From Alphaproteobacteria bacterium (lineage in GTDB: Bacteria > Pseudomonadota > Alphaproteobacteria > Micavibrionales > Micavibrionaceae), in NCBI GenBank assembly GCA_009995595.1, contig JAACPE010000001.1, positions 62,001 through 126,000 on the forward strand: a stretch of 64,000 nucleotides of DNA, read 5' to 3'. A model generated the notes under the pieces. It saw nothing but the letters and a program-made list of their open reading frames with translations. It was not told where the DNA came from and searched no databases. Shown here one piece after another: positions 1 through 8,789 of this stretch. The translations under genes and the position numbers were made by a program. The first letter of the stretch is position 1. Every line of letters begins with the position of its first letter.

Positions 1-1
1 C

Positions 2-292
2 CCTCTTAGCAATAAACAATCAACAGAAGATGCAGTTGCAGAGAGAATTCTATCTTATACTTACACACCACCAACAGATAAATACCTCGTCGTTTTTAAA
101 GATGCCGAGCATAGCAGTTTTGGTCAAAGAGCAACCACAGACGCCCTTGGTACACATATTACACAAAGCGTTTCCCACGGCGCAGTCTTGTTTTTTGATG
201 CTTATCTAAAAGGAAATCAAGACGCATTGAATAGCTTGAGGCAGGATTATAAATCAACACTCAAGCCGGCCGATCATTTTGAATATAAATAA
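2..292 (+). CDS. Alpha/beta hydrolase, C-terminal fragment
   Basis: The first gene is cut by the window edge, so only about the last 96 residues are visible, ending at TAA 290-292. The readable frame contains VVFKDAEHSSFG, where the His fits the catalytic histidine near the end of alpha/beta hydrolases. It is followed by an amphipathic helix and FFDAYLKGNQDAL, a C-terminal pattern common in dienelactone-hydrolase-like and secreted polyester- or lipase-like members. The nucleophile and acid lie outside the window, so substrate and location cannot be judged. It is convergent with the phosphatase gene, whose stop lies 2 bp away. Superfamily membership is fairly likely; the subfamily is not known. 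Confidence 0.6.
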   Translation, partial: PLSNKQSTEDAVAERILSYTYTPPTDKYLVVFKDAEHSSFGQRATTDALGTHITQSVSHGAVLFFDAYLKGNQDALNSLRQDYKSTLKPADHFEYK

Positions 293-294
293 TT

Positions 295-780
295 CTAATC
301 TAGCGTAATGAAATCAATAAGCGTGTTGCTTTGCGGTTTTAAATCGCTCCACATCTCAATGGCGCAATCAAAAATAGAAAGGCTGGCTGGGTTATAAAAA
401 ATATTCAACTTTTCGAGCTTGGCGCTGTCACCCTTATCCGCCATAGACCGCGCGAGTAAATGTATCCCTGGGTTATGGGCAATCACCAGTAAATTTTCCG
501 AACCACAACGTTGTATACTGTTTAATATGTCACCTGCAGGAGCATTGGTCAGCGCGTCTTGATATTCAATCGCACCTATATTTCCATGTGCTTTTTTAAT
601 CGCATTTGCTGTCATTTGAGTGCGCCGCGCCGCAGAGCACAATGTTTTTTGTACGTCTTTTATATACCCGGCCAACTGCTCGGCTTGTTTAATCCCATGT
701 GGACTAAGGGGTCTATCTTTGTCCTCAACATCAAATGATGAGCTAGCCTGAGCATGACGCAAAAGATAAAGTTTTGGCAT
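295..780 (-). CDS. SixA-like phosphohistidine phosphatase (histidine phosphatase superfamily)
   Basis: A short 161-residue single-domain protein. It opens with LYLLRHAQA, the RHG-type catalytic motif with His9 as the expected phospho-acceptor, and has a second catalytic-type His in LLVIAHNPGIHLLA. Length and the RHAxA variant match the SixA branch, whose E. coli member dephosphorylates phosphohistidine on HPt or phosphotransferase proteins. The true substrate here is unknown. It has no signal peptide and should be cytosolic. Its ATG overlaps the RNase D stop as TAATG (778-782), so the two genes are probably translationally coupled and co-transcribed. Confidence 0.8.
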   Translation of the reverse strand: MPKLYLLRHAQASSSFDVEDKDRPLSPHGIKQAEQLAGYIKDVQKTLCSAARRTQMTANAIKKAHGNIGAIEYQDALTNAPAGDILNSIQRCGSENLLVIAHNPGIHLLARSMADKGDSAKLEKLNIFYNPASLSIFDCAIEMWSDLKPQSNTLIDFITLD

Positions 781-1931
781 TACGTTGTAATCACTTTTTT
801 TATTCGCCCTTTATGAAGCCCAAGGGTAAGGTTGCCCTCTTTAAGTGCTTTTGCGTCTTTACCAAATATTTCATACCGCCACCCTATCATGGCAGGAACG
901 TTGGGTGCGTCCTCGATGGCAATCGCTTCCAGATCGTCTGTCGTTGCAATCATCTTGGCGGCGACATCGGCTTCGGATGCGTTGATCTTGAGTAAAAGCT
1001 TGAGCATTTCAAGTGTCGGGGTTGCATGCTTGGGGAATGGCTCTTTGCCTGTGACTTGCGGCCATGTCGTTTTATCGCTATGGCGCGCGCGTTTAACAAT
1101 CTCTAATAAAACGTTGGCGGTTTTGCCGTTAGCGATCTCTTGGGGAACATTACGAATACGCTTTAACCCATCCCGATCCTTAGGTAAATAAACTGCAATA
1201 TCGGCGAGCGCATCATCTTTCATGATGCGGCTACGGGGGACATCTTTTTTACGGGCAATTTCTTCGCGCCATCCAGCCAACGCCTTTAAAACAGCAAGCA
1301 CTTCGGGCTTATCAGAACGTATCTTTATCCGTTTCCACATATCCTCAATAGGCTGTTCATAGGTTGAGACACTCGTAAGGACTTCCATTTCCGCCTTTAG
1401 CCATTTTTCGCGCCCTTGTTCTTTAAGGCGTTGATCAAGTGCCTTATAAGCATCGCGCAAAAAGATAACATCATCAAGTGCGTAGGTGAGCTGCTTGCCT
1501 GATAACGGGCGGCGCGACCAATCGGTAAATTGTGCATTCTTGGCCAATGCATGGCCCGTGATATCCTGAACAAGACGGTTATACGCAATAGAATCCCCAT
1601 ATCCACAAACCATCGCGGCAACTTGCGTGTCGAAAATAGGGTGGGGGATTTTGTTGTTCAGATAATAGAAAATCTCTAAATCTTGGCGCGCCGCATGAAA
1701 AACCTTGAGTACATTCTCATTATGAAGCAAGTCATTGAGCGGCGTCCAATCAAGCTTAAACTCAATGGGGTCAACGGCAACAGCCTCAAAATTATCTGCG
1801 CCAAGCTGAATAAGGCACAAAATAGGATAAAACGTCTTATCCCTCAAAAACTCGGTATCAATTGTGATATAAGGCTTTTGGGATAACTCAGTGCAAACGG
1901 TGTTGAGCTCTTCTTGTGTTTTAATAATCAT
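780..1931 (-). CDS. rnd: Ribonuclease D
   Basis: A 383-residue 3'-5' exoribonuclease that in other bacteria trims tRNA and other stable RNA 3' ends. The DEDDy exonuclease motifs are present: IDTEFLRD (Asp25, Glu27), FHAARQDLEIF, and YALDDVIFLRD with the Tyr and Asp of motif III. An HRDC domain follows (LAGWREEIARKKDVPRSRI). I chose ATG at 1929-1931, because the open frame continues upstream but residue 1 of this start leads directly into the conserved fold. It is the first gene of a two-gene minus-strand unit with the SixA-like phosphatase and is divergent from the secreted protein at 2044. Confidence 0.93.
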   Translation of the reverse strand: MIIKTQEELNTVCTELSQKPYITIDTEFLRDKTFYPILCLIQLGADNFEAVAVDPIEFKLDWTPLNDLLHNENVLKVFHAARQDLEIFYYLNNKIPHPIFDTQVAAMVCGYGDSIAYNRLVQDITGHALAKNAQFTDWSRRPLSGKQLTYALDDVIFLRDAYKALDQRLKEQGREKWLKAEMEVLTSVSTYEQPIEDMWKRIKIRSDKPEVLAVLKALAGWREEIARKKDVPRSRIMKDDALADIAVYLPKDRDGLKRIRNVPQEIANGKTANVLLEIVKRARHSDKTTWPQVTGKEPFPKHATPTLEMLKLLLKINASEADVAAKMIATTDDLEAIAIEDAPNVPAMIGWRYEIFGKDAKALKEGNLTLGLHKGRIKKVITT

Positions 1932-2043
1932 GGCGCAGTTATGGCATAATATCGACCTTAAAGACAAAGCGAAATACGAACAAAATGAGAGTTCACACAC
2001 AAATATATTGAATTATGTAAAATTTAAGTATATAAACATCAGC

Positions 2044-2607
2044 ATGATCAATTCAACAGCAATATTGAAACAAAGCTTAAATGCGATAGGCATATTTGCA
2101 CTGACTGCAAATCCTCTTGCGGCGCAAGACACTGATACGTCATGGCATGGCTATACGGCCTCTGAAGAATGCATAGAGCGGTCAATTCGCAGTGTCATGG
2201 GCGAAGACGGCGTTCATATAAGAAGAACACGCAGCAGTATAAGCGGGCATGCTATTGATACAGGTAGTGCATCGGACATCGGTTATACCGTTCGTTTTTT
2301 CCAAGATATAGAGGATGAACACCCAACGATAACCTCCTTATCACATCATTTTTCAACACATTTTTCTCAAGAGTTTAGGCCAGATGATAATACGCCTCTT
2401 GCGGAGAGAAATGGACATTTGGCGTATGAGCCAAACAGTTATCCTGCTGGCGTTGATGTTGAGGCACGCGGTTTGTCCCATACCTATCAACAAACAATTT
2501 CAAACGGACAATTTGTAGAAAATGGCTATGGCCCAATTGACTATGATACAGAAGGCCTTGTTCGCCACTTGGATGGCCTAATTCAAGCCTGTCATTTGAC
2601 GATGTAA
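2044..2607 (+). CDS. Secreted hypothetical protein, first of a related pair
   Basis: I do not recognise this family. The 187-residue product starts at ATG 2044 with a plausible Sec signal peptide (ALTANPLAAQ, cleavage near residue 27). The frame is open further upstream, but the longer version would bury the signal sequence. The mature part has a Cys in ASEECIERSIRSVMGEDGV and another near the C terminus (IQACHLTM), which could form a disulphide. The next gene encodes a shorter protein with the same layout (TQECIFQSIENTLEGVVYHL, C-terminal RMRAC), so they look like a diverged tandem duplication. The genes are 10 bp apart and probably one transcript. Periplasmic or envelope location is inferred. 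Confidence 0.7.
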   Translation: MINSTAILKQSLNAIGIFALTANPLAAQDTDTSWHGYTASEECIERSIRSVMGEDGVHIRRTRSSISGHAIDTGSASDIGYTVRFFQDIEDEHPTITSLSHHFSTHFSQEFRPDDNTPLAERNGHLAYEPNSYPAGVDVEARGLSHTYQQTISNGQFVENGYGPIDYDTEGLVRHLDGLIQACHLTM

Positions 2608-2617
2608 GGATATAACA

Positions 2618-3079
2618 ATGCTAAACCGCCTAACATTACCGTTTGTAACCGCTGTAAGTATTGCCACAGGCGGGAGCGCTATGGCGCAAGACGAAACAGT
2701 TTATGATGGATTACCAACGTACGAGACCGCAAGTTCTAGTTATAAAGTGACACAGGAATGTATATTCCAAAGTATTGAAAATACCCTTGAAGGGGTTGTC
2801 TACCACCTTGATCACTATGGCGATAACATAAGTGGCATGAACACGCGCGGCGTCATTACTGTTTATTTCGACGAGCTTGCCTTTGCAGATACAGTTGAAG
2901 TGACATCAATTGAGGTTATAGGCGGCGCTGAGGGCAACAATAATGCCCGTGCCCGTATTGAGTACTTAGAGGGTAACACAGCGCTCAATGAAACCACGAC
3001 AGATTGGACTGCCCATCATATGGCCAAAGAGGTTGAAAACCGCATGCGCGCTTGCTTAGGCCCTCAACTCCTTGGCTAA
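2618..3079 (+). CDS. Secreted hypothetical protein, second of a related pair
   Basis: Product of 153 residues with a clear signal peptide ending at SAMAQ (about residue 23). The mature domain has the cysteine-helix TQECIFQSIENTLEGVV, a central beta-rich stretch with many Thr and Val, and a final helix ENRMRACLG. The spacing of the two cysteines and the overall order match the upstream neighbour at 2044. No catalytic motif is visible and I cannot name the family. An AAGGA-type site precedes the upstream stop region (TGTAAGGATATAACA before the ATG), which supports this start. It is likely periplasmic and co-transcribed with its neighbour. Confidence 0.7.
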   Translation: MLNRLTLPFVTAVSIATGGSAMAQDETVYDGLPTYETASSSYKVTQECIFQSIENTLEGVVYHLDHYGDNISGMNTRGVITVYFDELAFADTVEVTSIEVIGGAEGNNNARARIEYLEGNTALNETTTDWTAHHMAKEVENRMRACLGPQLLG

Positions 3080-3155
3080 AAATTAAGCCTTTCCATTCCC
3101 CCTTAAAATCCGCTATAAAAATGCCTTAATTGACCAAAATTTAAGGGATTTATCG

Positions 3156-4979
3156 ATGCACCAGTACCGTACACATACATGCGCAGACCTTCGTAGCGAG
3201 CATGCAGGCCAAACAGTAAAGCTTTCGGGCTGGATTTCGCGTAAACGCGACCATGGCGGCGTGGTGTTCATTGATTTGCGTGATACATACGGCTTGACGC
3301 AGTGCGTTGTCGACGAAGGCTCGCCCTTACTCGCCCAAATCGAAAAATGCCGCGTTGAAAGCGTGATAACTGTCACTGGTGAAGTGCGCAGCCGCCCCGG
3401 CGAAACCCAAAACAAAAACATGCCAACCGGCGAGATTGAGCTTTATATCAATGATCTCGTGATCCAAGGCGCCGCCGACGTGATCCCCTTTCAGGTTGCC
3501 GAAGATGACGGTGCGGGTGAAGAAATTCGCCTGAAATATCGTTACCTCGATTTACGCCGCGAAAAAATGCAAAAAAACATTCGCTTGCGTAACAACGTGA
3601 TTTTCTCCATGCGCGAAAAAATGCATGGGCGCGGCTTCCAAGAATTCCAGACACCAATCCTAACAGCCTCCAGCCCAGAAGGGGCGCGTGACTACCTTGT
3701 CCCCTCACGCTTGCACCCTGGTAAATTTTACGCCCTGCCACAGGCACCCCAGCAATTTAAGCAAATGCTGATGGTGTCAGGGTTTGATAAATATTTCCAA
3801 ATCGCGCCATGTTTTCGCGATGAAGATGGCCGCGCTGATCGCCTTGCCGAGTTTTATCAACTTGATCTTGAAATGTCTTTCGTCACCCAAGAAGACGTGT
3901 TTAACACCGTTCAGCCCGTGATCGAAGAAGTCTTCACCAAGTTCAATGATTTTACAGGCACGGCGCATAAGGTCGAATGGCACCCCCATATCCGTTACGA
4001 AGACGCGATGATGAAATACGGCTCTGATAAGCCTGACCTGCGTAACCCGCTGGAGATTGTGGACGTGACCGAGGTTTTCGCCCGCGATGATGTTGAGTTC
4101 AAAGCCTTTAAAGGCACAATTGAAAAAGGCGGCGTTGTCCGAGCCATCCGCGCCCCTAAAGTCGCCGACCAACCGCGCAGCTTTTTCGATAAGCTTAATA
4201 GCTGGGCGCAAGGCGAAGGCGCGCCGGGCTTAGGATATGTGAAGATGGAAAATGGCGAAGGCGCAGGGCCAATCGCCAAATTCATCCCCGAAGCCGCGCA
4301 AGAACAGCTTAAAAAAATAGCAAACCTTCAAGACGGCGATGCCATCTTCTTTGTCTGTAACAAAGAACAACAAGCCGCCAAATTTGCTGGCCGCGCCCGT
4401 GATGCCATTTGTGATGCCCTCCCCGAAGGGCACGAGGCCGCCCGTGAAAAAGGCGTGTTTAAATTTTGCTGGATCATTGATTTCCCGATGTATGAACGCG
4501 ATGAGCTTACAGGCAAAATTGACTTCTCTCACAATCCGTTTTCAATGCCCCAAGGCGGCATGAATGATTTGCAAAACAAAGACCCAGAGCAAATTTACGC
4601 CTACCAATATGACGCCGTATGTAACGGATTTGAACTGTGCTCAGGTGCCATTCGAAACCATAAGGCCGATATCATGGAAAAGGCTTTTGCGATTGCGGGC
4701 TATGATAAAACCGTTCTTGAAAATAAATTTGGCGGGATGCTGAACGCCTTCCAATATGGCGCGCCGCCTCATGGTGGTTGTGCCTTTGGGATTGACCGTA
4801 TCGTCATGCTTTTGGCCGATGAGCCAAACTTGCGCGAAGTCTACGCCTTTGTGATGAACGGCCAATACGAAGACCAAATGATGTCCGCCCCAAGCGACAT
4901 CACGCCAGAACAGCTCAAAGACCTCCACATAAAACTGGATCTTCCAAAAGCAAAGGTAAAAACAGAGCAGGCTGCTTAG
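3156..4979 (+). CDS. aspS: Aspartyl-tRNA synthetase, probably non-discriminating
   Basis: A 607-residue class II synthetase charging tRNA with aspartate. Seen in order are the N-terminal OB-fold anticodon domain ([16 protein letters not shown]), class II motif 2 ([18 protein letters not shown]), the bacterial GAD insertion in the middle, and motif 3 ([14 protein letters not shown]). The anticodon domain has His33-Gly34 where E. coli has Leu-Gly. His here is known from enzymes that also charge tRNA-Asn, with GatCAB then converting the product. That suggests a non-discriminating enzyme. AAGGGA lies 10 bases before the ATG. Its stop overlaps the stop of the convergent gene at 4976. Confidence 0.96.
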   Translation: MHQYRTHTCADLRSEHAGQTVKLSGWISRKRDHGGVVFIDLRDTYGLTQCVVDEGSPLLAQIEKCRVESVITVTGEVRSRPGETQNKNMPTGEIELYINDLVIQGAADVIPFQVAEDDGAGEEIRLKYRYLDLRREKMQKNIRLRNNVIFSMREKMHGRGFQEFQTPILTASSPEGARDYLVPSRLHPGKFYALPQAPQQFKQMLMVSGFDKYFQIAPCFRDEDGRADRLAEFYQLDLEMSFVTQEDVFNTVQPVIEEVFTKFNDFTGTAHKVEWHPHIRYEDAMMKYGSDKPDLRNPLEIVDVTEVFARDDVEFKAFKGTIEKGGVVRAIRAPKVADQPRSFFDKLNSWAQGEGAPGLGYVKMENGEGAGPIAKFIPEAAQEQLKKIANLQDGDAIFFVCNKEQQAAKFAGRARDAICDALPEGHEAAREKGVFKFCWIIDFPMYERDELTGKIDFSHNPFSMPQGGMNDLQNKDPEQIYAYQYDAVCNGFELCSGAIRNHKADIMEKAFAIAGYDKTVLENKFGGMLNAFQYGAPPHGGCAFGIDRIVMLLADEPNLREVYAFVMNGQYEDQMMSAPSDITPEQLKDLHIKLDLPKAKVKTEQAA

Positions 4980-5950
4980 GGTCTATATTTGCCAGGTCTT
5001 TGCGGTGCGTGCCTGTCTAGATGCGCAACCTTCATGATGAGGCCTGCATTGGGTATGTCGGTCAATAACCCTATTTCTTTAGGCGATTTTGGCTTGAGGT
5101 TATAACCAGGCCTTTCTGATAAAGTTCCATCTTCATCGTAATAGGGCATGGAAGAGAGCAACTTATCTATACCAGATAGATCTGCGAAAGGCTTAAACTT
5201 GAAACGCAATCCATCTTGTTTCCTGTATATTTGAAAGTTATCACAGGCGAGCTCTGAATAGATTTTTGCAAAATACTTGTCATTTAGATATGCAATATAG
5301 GCTGCTCTTTGCGCTGTGCCCCTAGCAACAGATTCTGGCTTTTTCTCATGAATTTCTAAAAAAACTTCTGCTATTTCACCATAGTCTGTTTGTAATAAAT
5401 GGTTCATTGGGCCTGTAATGCCAGCTGCTTGTAATTCATGACAAACAGTAATTTTGAATGCAACAGCGTCAGCCTCGATAATTCTATGATATATCATTAT
5501 TTCTTCTGCGCTTAGGCCAAATTGCCTAACCATGATGCCTTGGCAGTCTTGCCAGGCGTGCCTAAACTCATGTGCTGCAATAAAAATATATGCTTCTGGA
5601 TTTAAACCATATTGTTCAAGGGCTTCTGTACCAACAGATACTATAGAATCAACGTAGCCGCCGATCTTAGTGCCAGGATCAACGTGCATATAAACTTTCT
5701 CTAATTCAGGGGTGCTATCAATCATCGCCCTGAAGGTTGGGCTGCATAAAAGCATTCTACAAATATTGTCTAAAAATGCGGTTTGCCCCTCAAATGCGCC
5801 CTGTTGAATAGGCGATAAGGCGTGCGTTCTTTTTTTCAAAGTAAACGACGCTGGATTTTGAAAATCGTAGATGCGACGATATAAGAAAGGAAAAAGTCCC
5901 TTTTTGCCATCCTTAAAAGTGCTTTTTAAATCTTTTGTTCTATCTTGCAT
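4976..5950 (-). CDS. Putative zinc metallopeptidase-like protein with HEFRH motif
   Basis: A 324-residue protein without signal peptide or membrane segment. Residues 127-131 read HEFRH, a HExxH zinc motif, inside the helix [16 protein letters not shown], and EAD at 159-161 could supply a gluzincin-like third ligand. The surrounding sequence resembles uncharacterised alphaproteobacterial proteins of the DUF6782 kind that carry this motif, but I assign that from memory only. Peptidase activity is inference. The gene is convergent with aspS, and the two stop codons overlap by 3 bp, leaving no room for a classical terminator. Upstream lies an AT-rich spacer (5951-6048). Confidence 0.7.
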   Translation of the reverse strand: MQDRTKDLKSTFKDGKKGLFPFLYRRIYDFQNPASFTLKKRTHALSPIQQGAFEGQTAFLDNICRMLLCSPTFRAMIDSTPELEKVYMHVDPGTKIGGYVDSIVSVGTEALEQYGLNPEAYIFIAAHEFRHAWQDCQGIMVRQFGLSAEEIMIYHRIIEADAVAFKITVCHELQAAGITGPMNHLLQTDYGEIAEVFLEIHEKKPESVARGTAQRAAYIAYLNDKYFAKIYSELACDNFQIYRKQDGLRFKFKPFADLSGIDKLLSSMPYYDEDGTLSERPGYNLKPKSPKEIGLLTDIPNAGLIMKVAHLDRHAPQRPGKYRP

Positions 5951-6048
5951 AAGGTTTATTAAGTAAAATAATAAATTATGTCAATTTTTTAAGGGGCTAG
6001 TACACTTTATTTTTACGTATTAAGTTATATGTGTTATTGTCTATGAAC

Positions 6049-6072
6049 AAAGCGCCCAATGGCGCTTTTTTT
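6049..6072 (+). terminator. Rho-independent terminator in a divergent intergenic region
   Basis: An 8-bp stem AAAGCGCC (6049-6056) / GGCGCTTT (6061-6068) with a four-base loop is followed by a run of T. It reads on the plus strand, yet no plus-strand gene ends nearby: aspS stops about 1.07 kb upstream and the intervening gene is on the other strand. It could end a small RNA starting in the AT-rich spacer at 5951-6045, or insulate the hydrolase gene. Confidence 0.65.
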
Positions 6073-6082
6073 ATGCTAAAAA

Positions 6083-6161
6083 AACGAACTAAAGGGGTTT
6101 TGTTTGTTTTCAAGGGGATAGACCCCCCACCTATACTCCTCGGGGGAACGAACTAAAGGGG
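6083..6161 (+). repeat. 15-bp direct repeat containing a ribosome-binding site
   Basis: AACGAACTAAAGGGG occurs at 6083-6097 and again, identical, at 6147-6161. The second copy carries the AAAGGGG that serves the ATG at 6168. The 49 bp between copies contain G and C runs (GGGG near 6114, CCCCCC at 6123-6128, GGGGG at 6142-6146) that can pair in alternative ways. A duplicated leader or RBS segment is the simplest reading; a regulatory role is only a possibility. Confidence 0.6.
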
Positions 6162-6167
6162 CTTTTG

Positions 6168-7004
6168 ATGGCGTTTACAAATCGGATAAAGAAAATTTTT
6201 ATTACTCTCATCCTGATCTATGTCTGCTTTGTTGCCGCGCTTTATCTGATACAGCGCAAAATGGTTTTCTTTACGCAGCCAAATGCGCCCGATATTTCCG
6301 CCTATGTTGATGATGGTATGCGGGCGATTGATATCACGCTCGGCAATGATACGCGTGTCACCTCGTGGTATCGCGCGCCGCTTGCGGGCAAACAAACGCT
6401 CGTCTTTTTTCACGGCAATGCGTCCAATCATTTCGGCAATGCATATAAGGCCGCGCCTTATTTAAATAAAGGCTATGGCTTTTTATCGGTCGGTTATCCC
6501 GGATATGGCGGGAACGAAGGCAAGCCTTCAGAAAAAACGCTCTATCAGTCTGCGCGGGCTTGGATTTTATATTTAATCAATGCACTTGAAACCCCGCCGC
6601 GCGATATCGTCCTTTATGGCGAGTCTTTGGGGACAGGTGTCGCTGTTCAAATGGGTTTAGAGTTTGAGGGGCTACAGGCTATCATCCTTGAATCGCCCTA
6701 TACCAGCCTGCCTGACGTTGCCGCGAAGCGTTATTTTTTCGTGCCTGTGCATATTCTAATGAAGGATAAATTTAATAGCCTGAAAAAAGTGCCAGACCTC
6801 AAAACGCCGCTCCTGATTATGCGCGGCGGGCAAGATACGGTCGTACCGCCAGCCTTTGGGCAAAAACTATATGACGCAGCAAATGCACCAAAAGACATCA
6901 TTCAATTTGATGCTTATGGTCACAACGATATGCCGCTCAATAAAATGGCACAAACAGTAGAGGATTTCTTAAGCAGCCTTAAGATTTCTTCCCCACAGGA
7001 ATAA
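6168..7004 (+). CDS. Membrane-anchored alpha/beta hydrolase (ABHD13/BEM46-like)
   Basis: A 278-residue protein with an N-terminal membrane anchor (about residues 9-30, ITLILIYVCFVAALYLI) followed by an alpha/beta hydrolase domain. Catalytic elements are visible: oxyanion-type FFHGNASN (81-87), nucleophile elbow GESLGTG (Ser153), the acid in GGQDTVVPP (Asp223) and the base in YGHNDM (His252). This triad and the short anchor fit the BEM46/ABHD13 group, whose bacterial substrates are mostly unknown. ATG 6168 is preferred over a TTG immediately before it because AAAGGGG lies 6 bases upstream. It runs tail-to-tail into the SOUL lipoprotein gene, overlapping by 26 bp. Confidence 0.85.
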   Translation: MAFTNRIKKIFITLILIYVCFVAALYLIQRKMVFFTQPNAPDISAYVDDGMRAIDITLGNDTRVTSWYRAPLAGKQTLVFFHGNASNHFGNAYKAAPYLNKGYGFLSVGYPGYGGNEGKPSEKTLYQSARAWILYLINALETPPRDIVLYGESLGTGVAVQMGLEFEGLQAIILESPYTSLPDVAAKRYFFVPVHILMKDKFNSLKKVPDLKTPLLIMRGGQDTVVPPAFGQKLYDAANAPKDIIQFDAYGHNDMPLNKMAQTVEDFLSSLKISSPQE

Positions 7005-7623
7005 GAACTTCGTTACGGCGAAATACTGGTAAGACAAACGGCGCATTATATCCTGCCGTTTGGTAGTCGCCCGTTATGCTATAACCATTATCGACAATCC
7101 ATTGCTCCAAAATATCTTTATGCTTTTGGGTGTTGCTATCAGTAAGACGGCCATTAAAACGGATCACGGCAACGGTGTAATCTTTTACCTCGCGCACAAC
7201 AACATCAGGGTTGGTTGGTTTTGGCGTTGTCTCAAGCGTAAAGCCTTCAGGCATCACAAAAGACATCATCGGCTTGCCTGATGTTTTATCACTGTCCATA
7301 AAAACAGGGGCGGTCATGGGTATCTCTTTGCCTAAATTTTTGTTTTCTTTATCCATGAAAACGGGCGCAGTCATGGCGATTTTTGATTGATCAATATTCG
7401 CGCCAGAGATGTAATCAAATAAAACCCTAAAGGCGCTATTGCGCTCGTCATCGCTATTCATCGGCGCGGAGACGAGGATCATGCTTTCATAGTTGCGAAC
7501 ATCGATCTTTAGTTCCTCATTGGAAACAATGGAAGTATATGGCGCAATTTTCGTTTTGTTATCACTGGCCACCGCGCACCCCGCTAAAAAAATGGATAAA
7601 AGGATTATGCTTAATATTTTCAT
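6979..7623 (-). CDS. SOUL-family haem-binding-like lipoprotein
   Basis: A 214-residue protein with a lipoprotein signal peptide (LLSIFLAGCAVAS, lipobox Cys16), so probably anchored in the envelope. The body is a SOUL/HBP domain: YTSIVSNEELKIDVRNYE at the start, two copies of the family's MTAPVF element (KIAMTAPVFMD and IPMTAPVFMD), and a PEGFTLETTPKPTNPDV segment. SOUL proteins in animals bind haem or porphyrin; bacterial lipoprotein members are little studied and ligand binding here is inferred. The gene's 3' end overlaps the convergent hydrolase by 26 bp. Confidence 0.85.
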   Translation of the reverse strand: MKILSIILLSIFLAGCAVASDNKTKIAPYTSIVSNEELKIDVRNYESMILVSAPMNSDDERNSAFRVLFDYISGANIDQSKIAMTAPVFMDKENKNLGKEIPMTAPVFMDSDKTSGKPMMSFVMPEGFTLETTPKPTNPDVVVREVKDYTVAVIRFNGRLTDSNTQKHKDILEQWIVDNGYSITGDYQTAGYNAPFVLPVFRRNEVLIPVGKKS

Positions 7624-7674
7624 ACAGCATATCTAGAGTGCCTTGGCTATAAAGTCGAATGAAGTTTCTTTTAT

Positions 7675-7761
7675 AAAAAAGCGAACCCGGGCTCTTAGGG
7701 GAGAGCGCCGGGTTCTTTAATCGCCTGCCTAGGGTTCACGGTTAGGGAGGGGCGGCAGGCG
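7675..7761 (-). terminator. Two tandem hairpins, the distal one a strong terminator
   Basis: Downstream of the diguanylate cyclase gene on the minus strand there are two hairpins. The first is CGCCTGCC/GGCAGGCG (7722-7729 with 7754-7761). The second is GAACCCGG plus GCTCT pairing with AGAGC plus CCGGGTTC (7683-7715). The second ends in a run of six T on the minus strand (7675-7681) and is a good intrinsic terminator. The first has no T run and may be a 3'-end stabilising structure. Confidence 0.75.
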
Positions 7762-7794
7762 AAACTTGTTCTGCTGTAACAAAGGGTTTAGGGC

Positions 7795-8475
7795 TTAAGC
7801 ATGAGAGACCTCACGCTCATATGGGCCAGAGTTTCTGGCTTTGTCGGAATACAATGCTTTGTCAGCAGCAGAAAAAATGCGTCCTGTTTTATCGCCGGGG
7901 TGATATTCGCGCACTCCGATTGACGCGCGAACAGGGATTTCATGACCTTCCCAAATGAAGGATAAATTATTAAGCGTGCGGATAAGGCGCTGCACGCGGT
8001 CCATTGATTCTTTTTTGGTTGTGTTGGTGAATAGAACCACAAATTCATCGCCGCCAAGGCGCCCTGCAACATCCATTTTACGGATATCCATTTTCAACGT
8101 TTGCGCCACAAGCTTAAGCGCAGCGTCACCACATGCATGACCATGCGTATCATTAATGCCTTTGAAATTATCAAGGTCTATCATTATCAGAAGGCCGCCT
8201 TTAAGGCGTTTCATACCACCTTTTTTCTCGCGCCCTGCACGGTCTAATTCACGTTCAAACGTCTGGATGAAACCACGGCGGTTGTTGATATTGGTTAGCT
8301 CATCTGTTGTTGCAATGCGGTTTAATTCTTCAATGCGGCTTGCTTGCATGCGGATAATCTTTTTGGCCTGCTCTAATAAAGCGCGCGCCGATTGATCATT
8401 GCGCGGCAAAGCAGAGAAAATTGTCTGCTCTGATATAGTGGACGATAAAATATTGTGTGAATAATCTGTTTGCAT
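7795..8475 (-). CDS. Diguanylate cyclase (GGDEF), soluble
   Basis: A 226-residue protein that should make c-di-GMP from GTP. It has a short N-terminal helix or coiled-coil (ARALLEQAKKIIRMQASRIE) and then a complete GGDEF domain (about 55-220). The active-site loop is an intact GGDEF at 141-145, and RKMD at 132-135 is positioned as the inhibitory I-site RxxD, so product inhibition is expected. There is no sensor domain, signal peptide or membrane segment; regulation may come through the N-terminal helix. It is transcribed alone, ending at the tandem hairpins downstream and divergent from EipB across 314 bp. Confidence 0.93.
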   Translation of the reverse strand: MQTDYSHNILSSTISEQTIFSALPRNDQSARALLEQAKKIIRMQASRIEELNRIATTDELTNINNRRGFIQTFERELDRAGREKKGGMKRLKGGLLIMIDLDNFKGINDTHGHACGDAALKLVAQTLKMDIRKMDVAGRLGGDEFVVLFTNTTKKESMDRVQRLIRTLNNLSFIWEGHEIPVRASIGVREYHPGDKTGRIFSAADKALYSDKARNSGPYEREVSHA

Positions 8476-8789
8476 AAATACCCCTATACCGATGACCCGA
8501 TTGTCGTTGAACCTGATCTTATCCTTGCGATTGGCATGCCAGTTTTAGATATTTAATGATTTCAATGCTTTATGCGTAAAATAAGGGGGTGAAACTATTT
8601 TTATAGGGCAATTCGAGAGGCAAAAAGATCAAGAGTAAATTGCCGATGAGGCAAGTTTTTCCGTATTATGAATAGTGACGTCTCAATACCGCTCTTAAAT
8701 TACGATTTTCTTTCCTGCCCCGTCTAAATTCCAGTATGGTATAAAATCTATTCACGGCGTGATGACGCCTTCATTTAAACGGCGAGTTT
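8476..8789. other. Divergent intergenic region between GGDEF gene and eipB
   Basis: These 314 bp hold no convincing ORF or RNA gene. GGTATAAAATC near 8738 could supply a plus-strand -10 for eipB, and GGCGT-GATG-ACGCC at 8756-8769 is a small inverted repeat just before the eipB start. I can assign nothing more. Confidence 0.4.

Noticed and set aside
3777-4532. Several minus-strand frames inside aspS.
   Set aside because: They mirror the AspRS coding frame, and no recognisable domain is present.
6165-6167. TTG start for the hydrolase at 6168.
   Set aside because: An ATG follows directly at better distance from AAAGGGG.
6979-7623. Internal repeat MTAPVFMD in the SOUL lipoprotein.
   Set aside because: Two MTAPV elements are a regular feature of the family.
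8756-8769. GGCGT-GATG-ACGCC as terminator.
   Set aside because: Only 5 bp of stem, no T run, and it lies just before a start codon.
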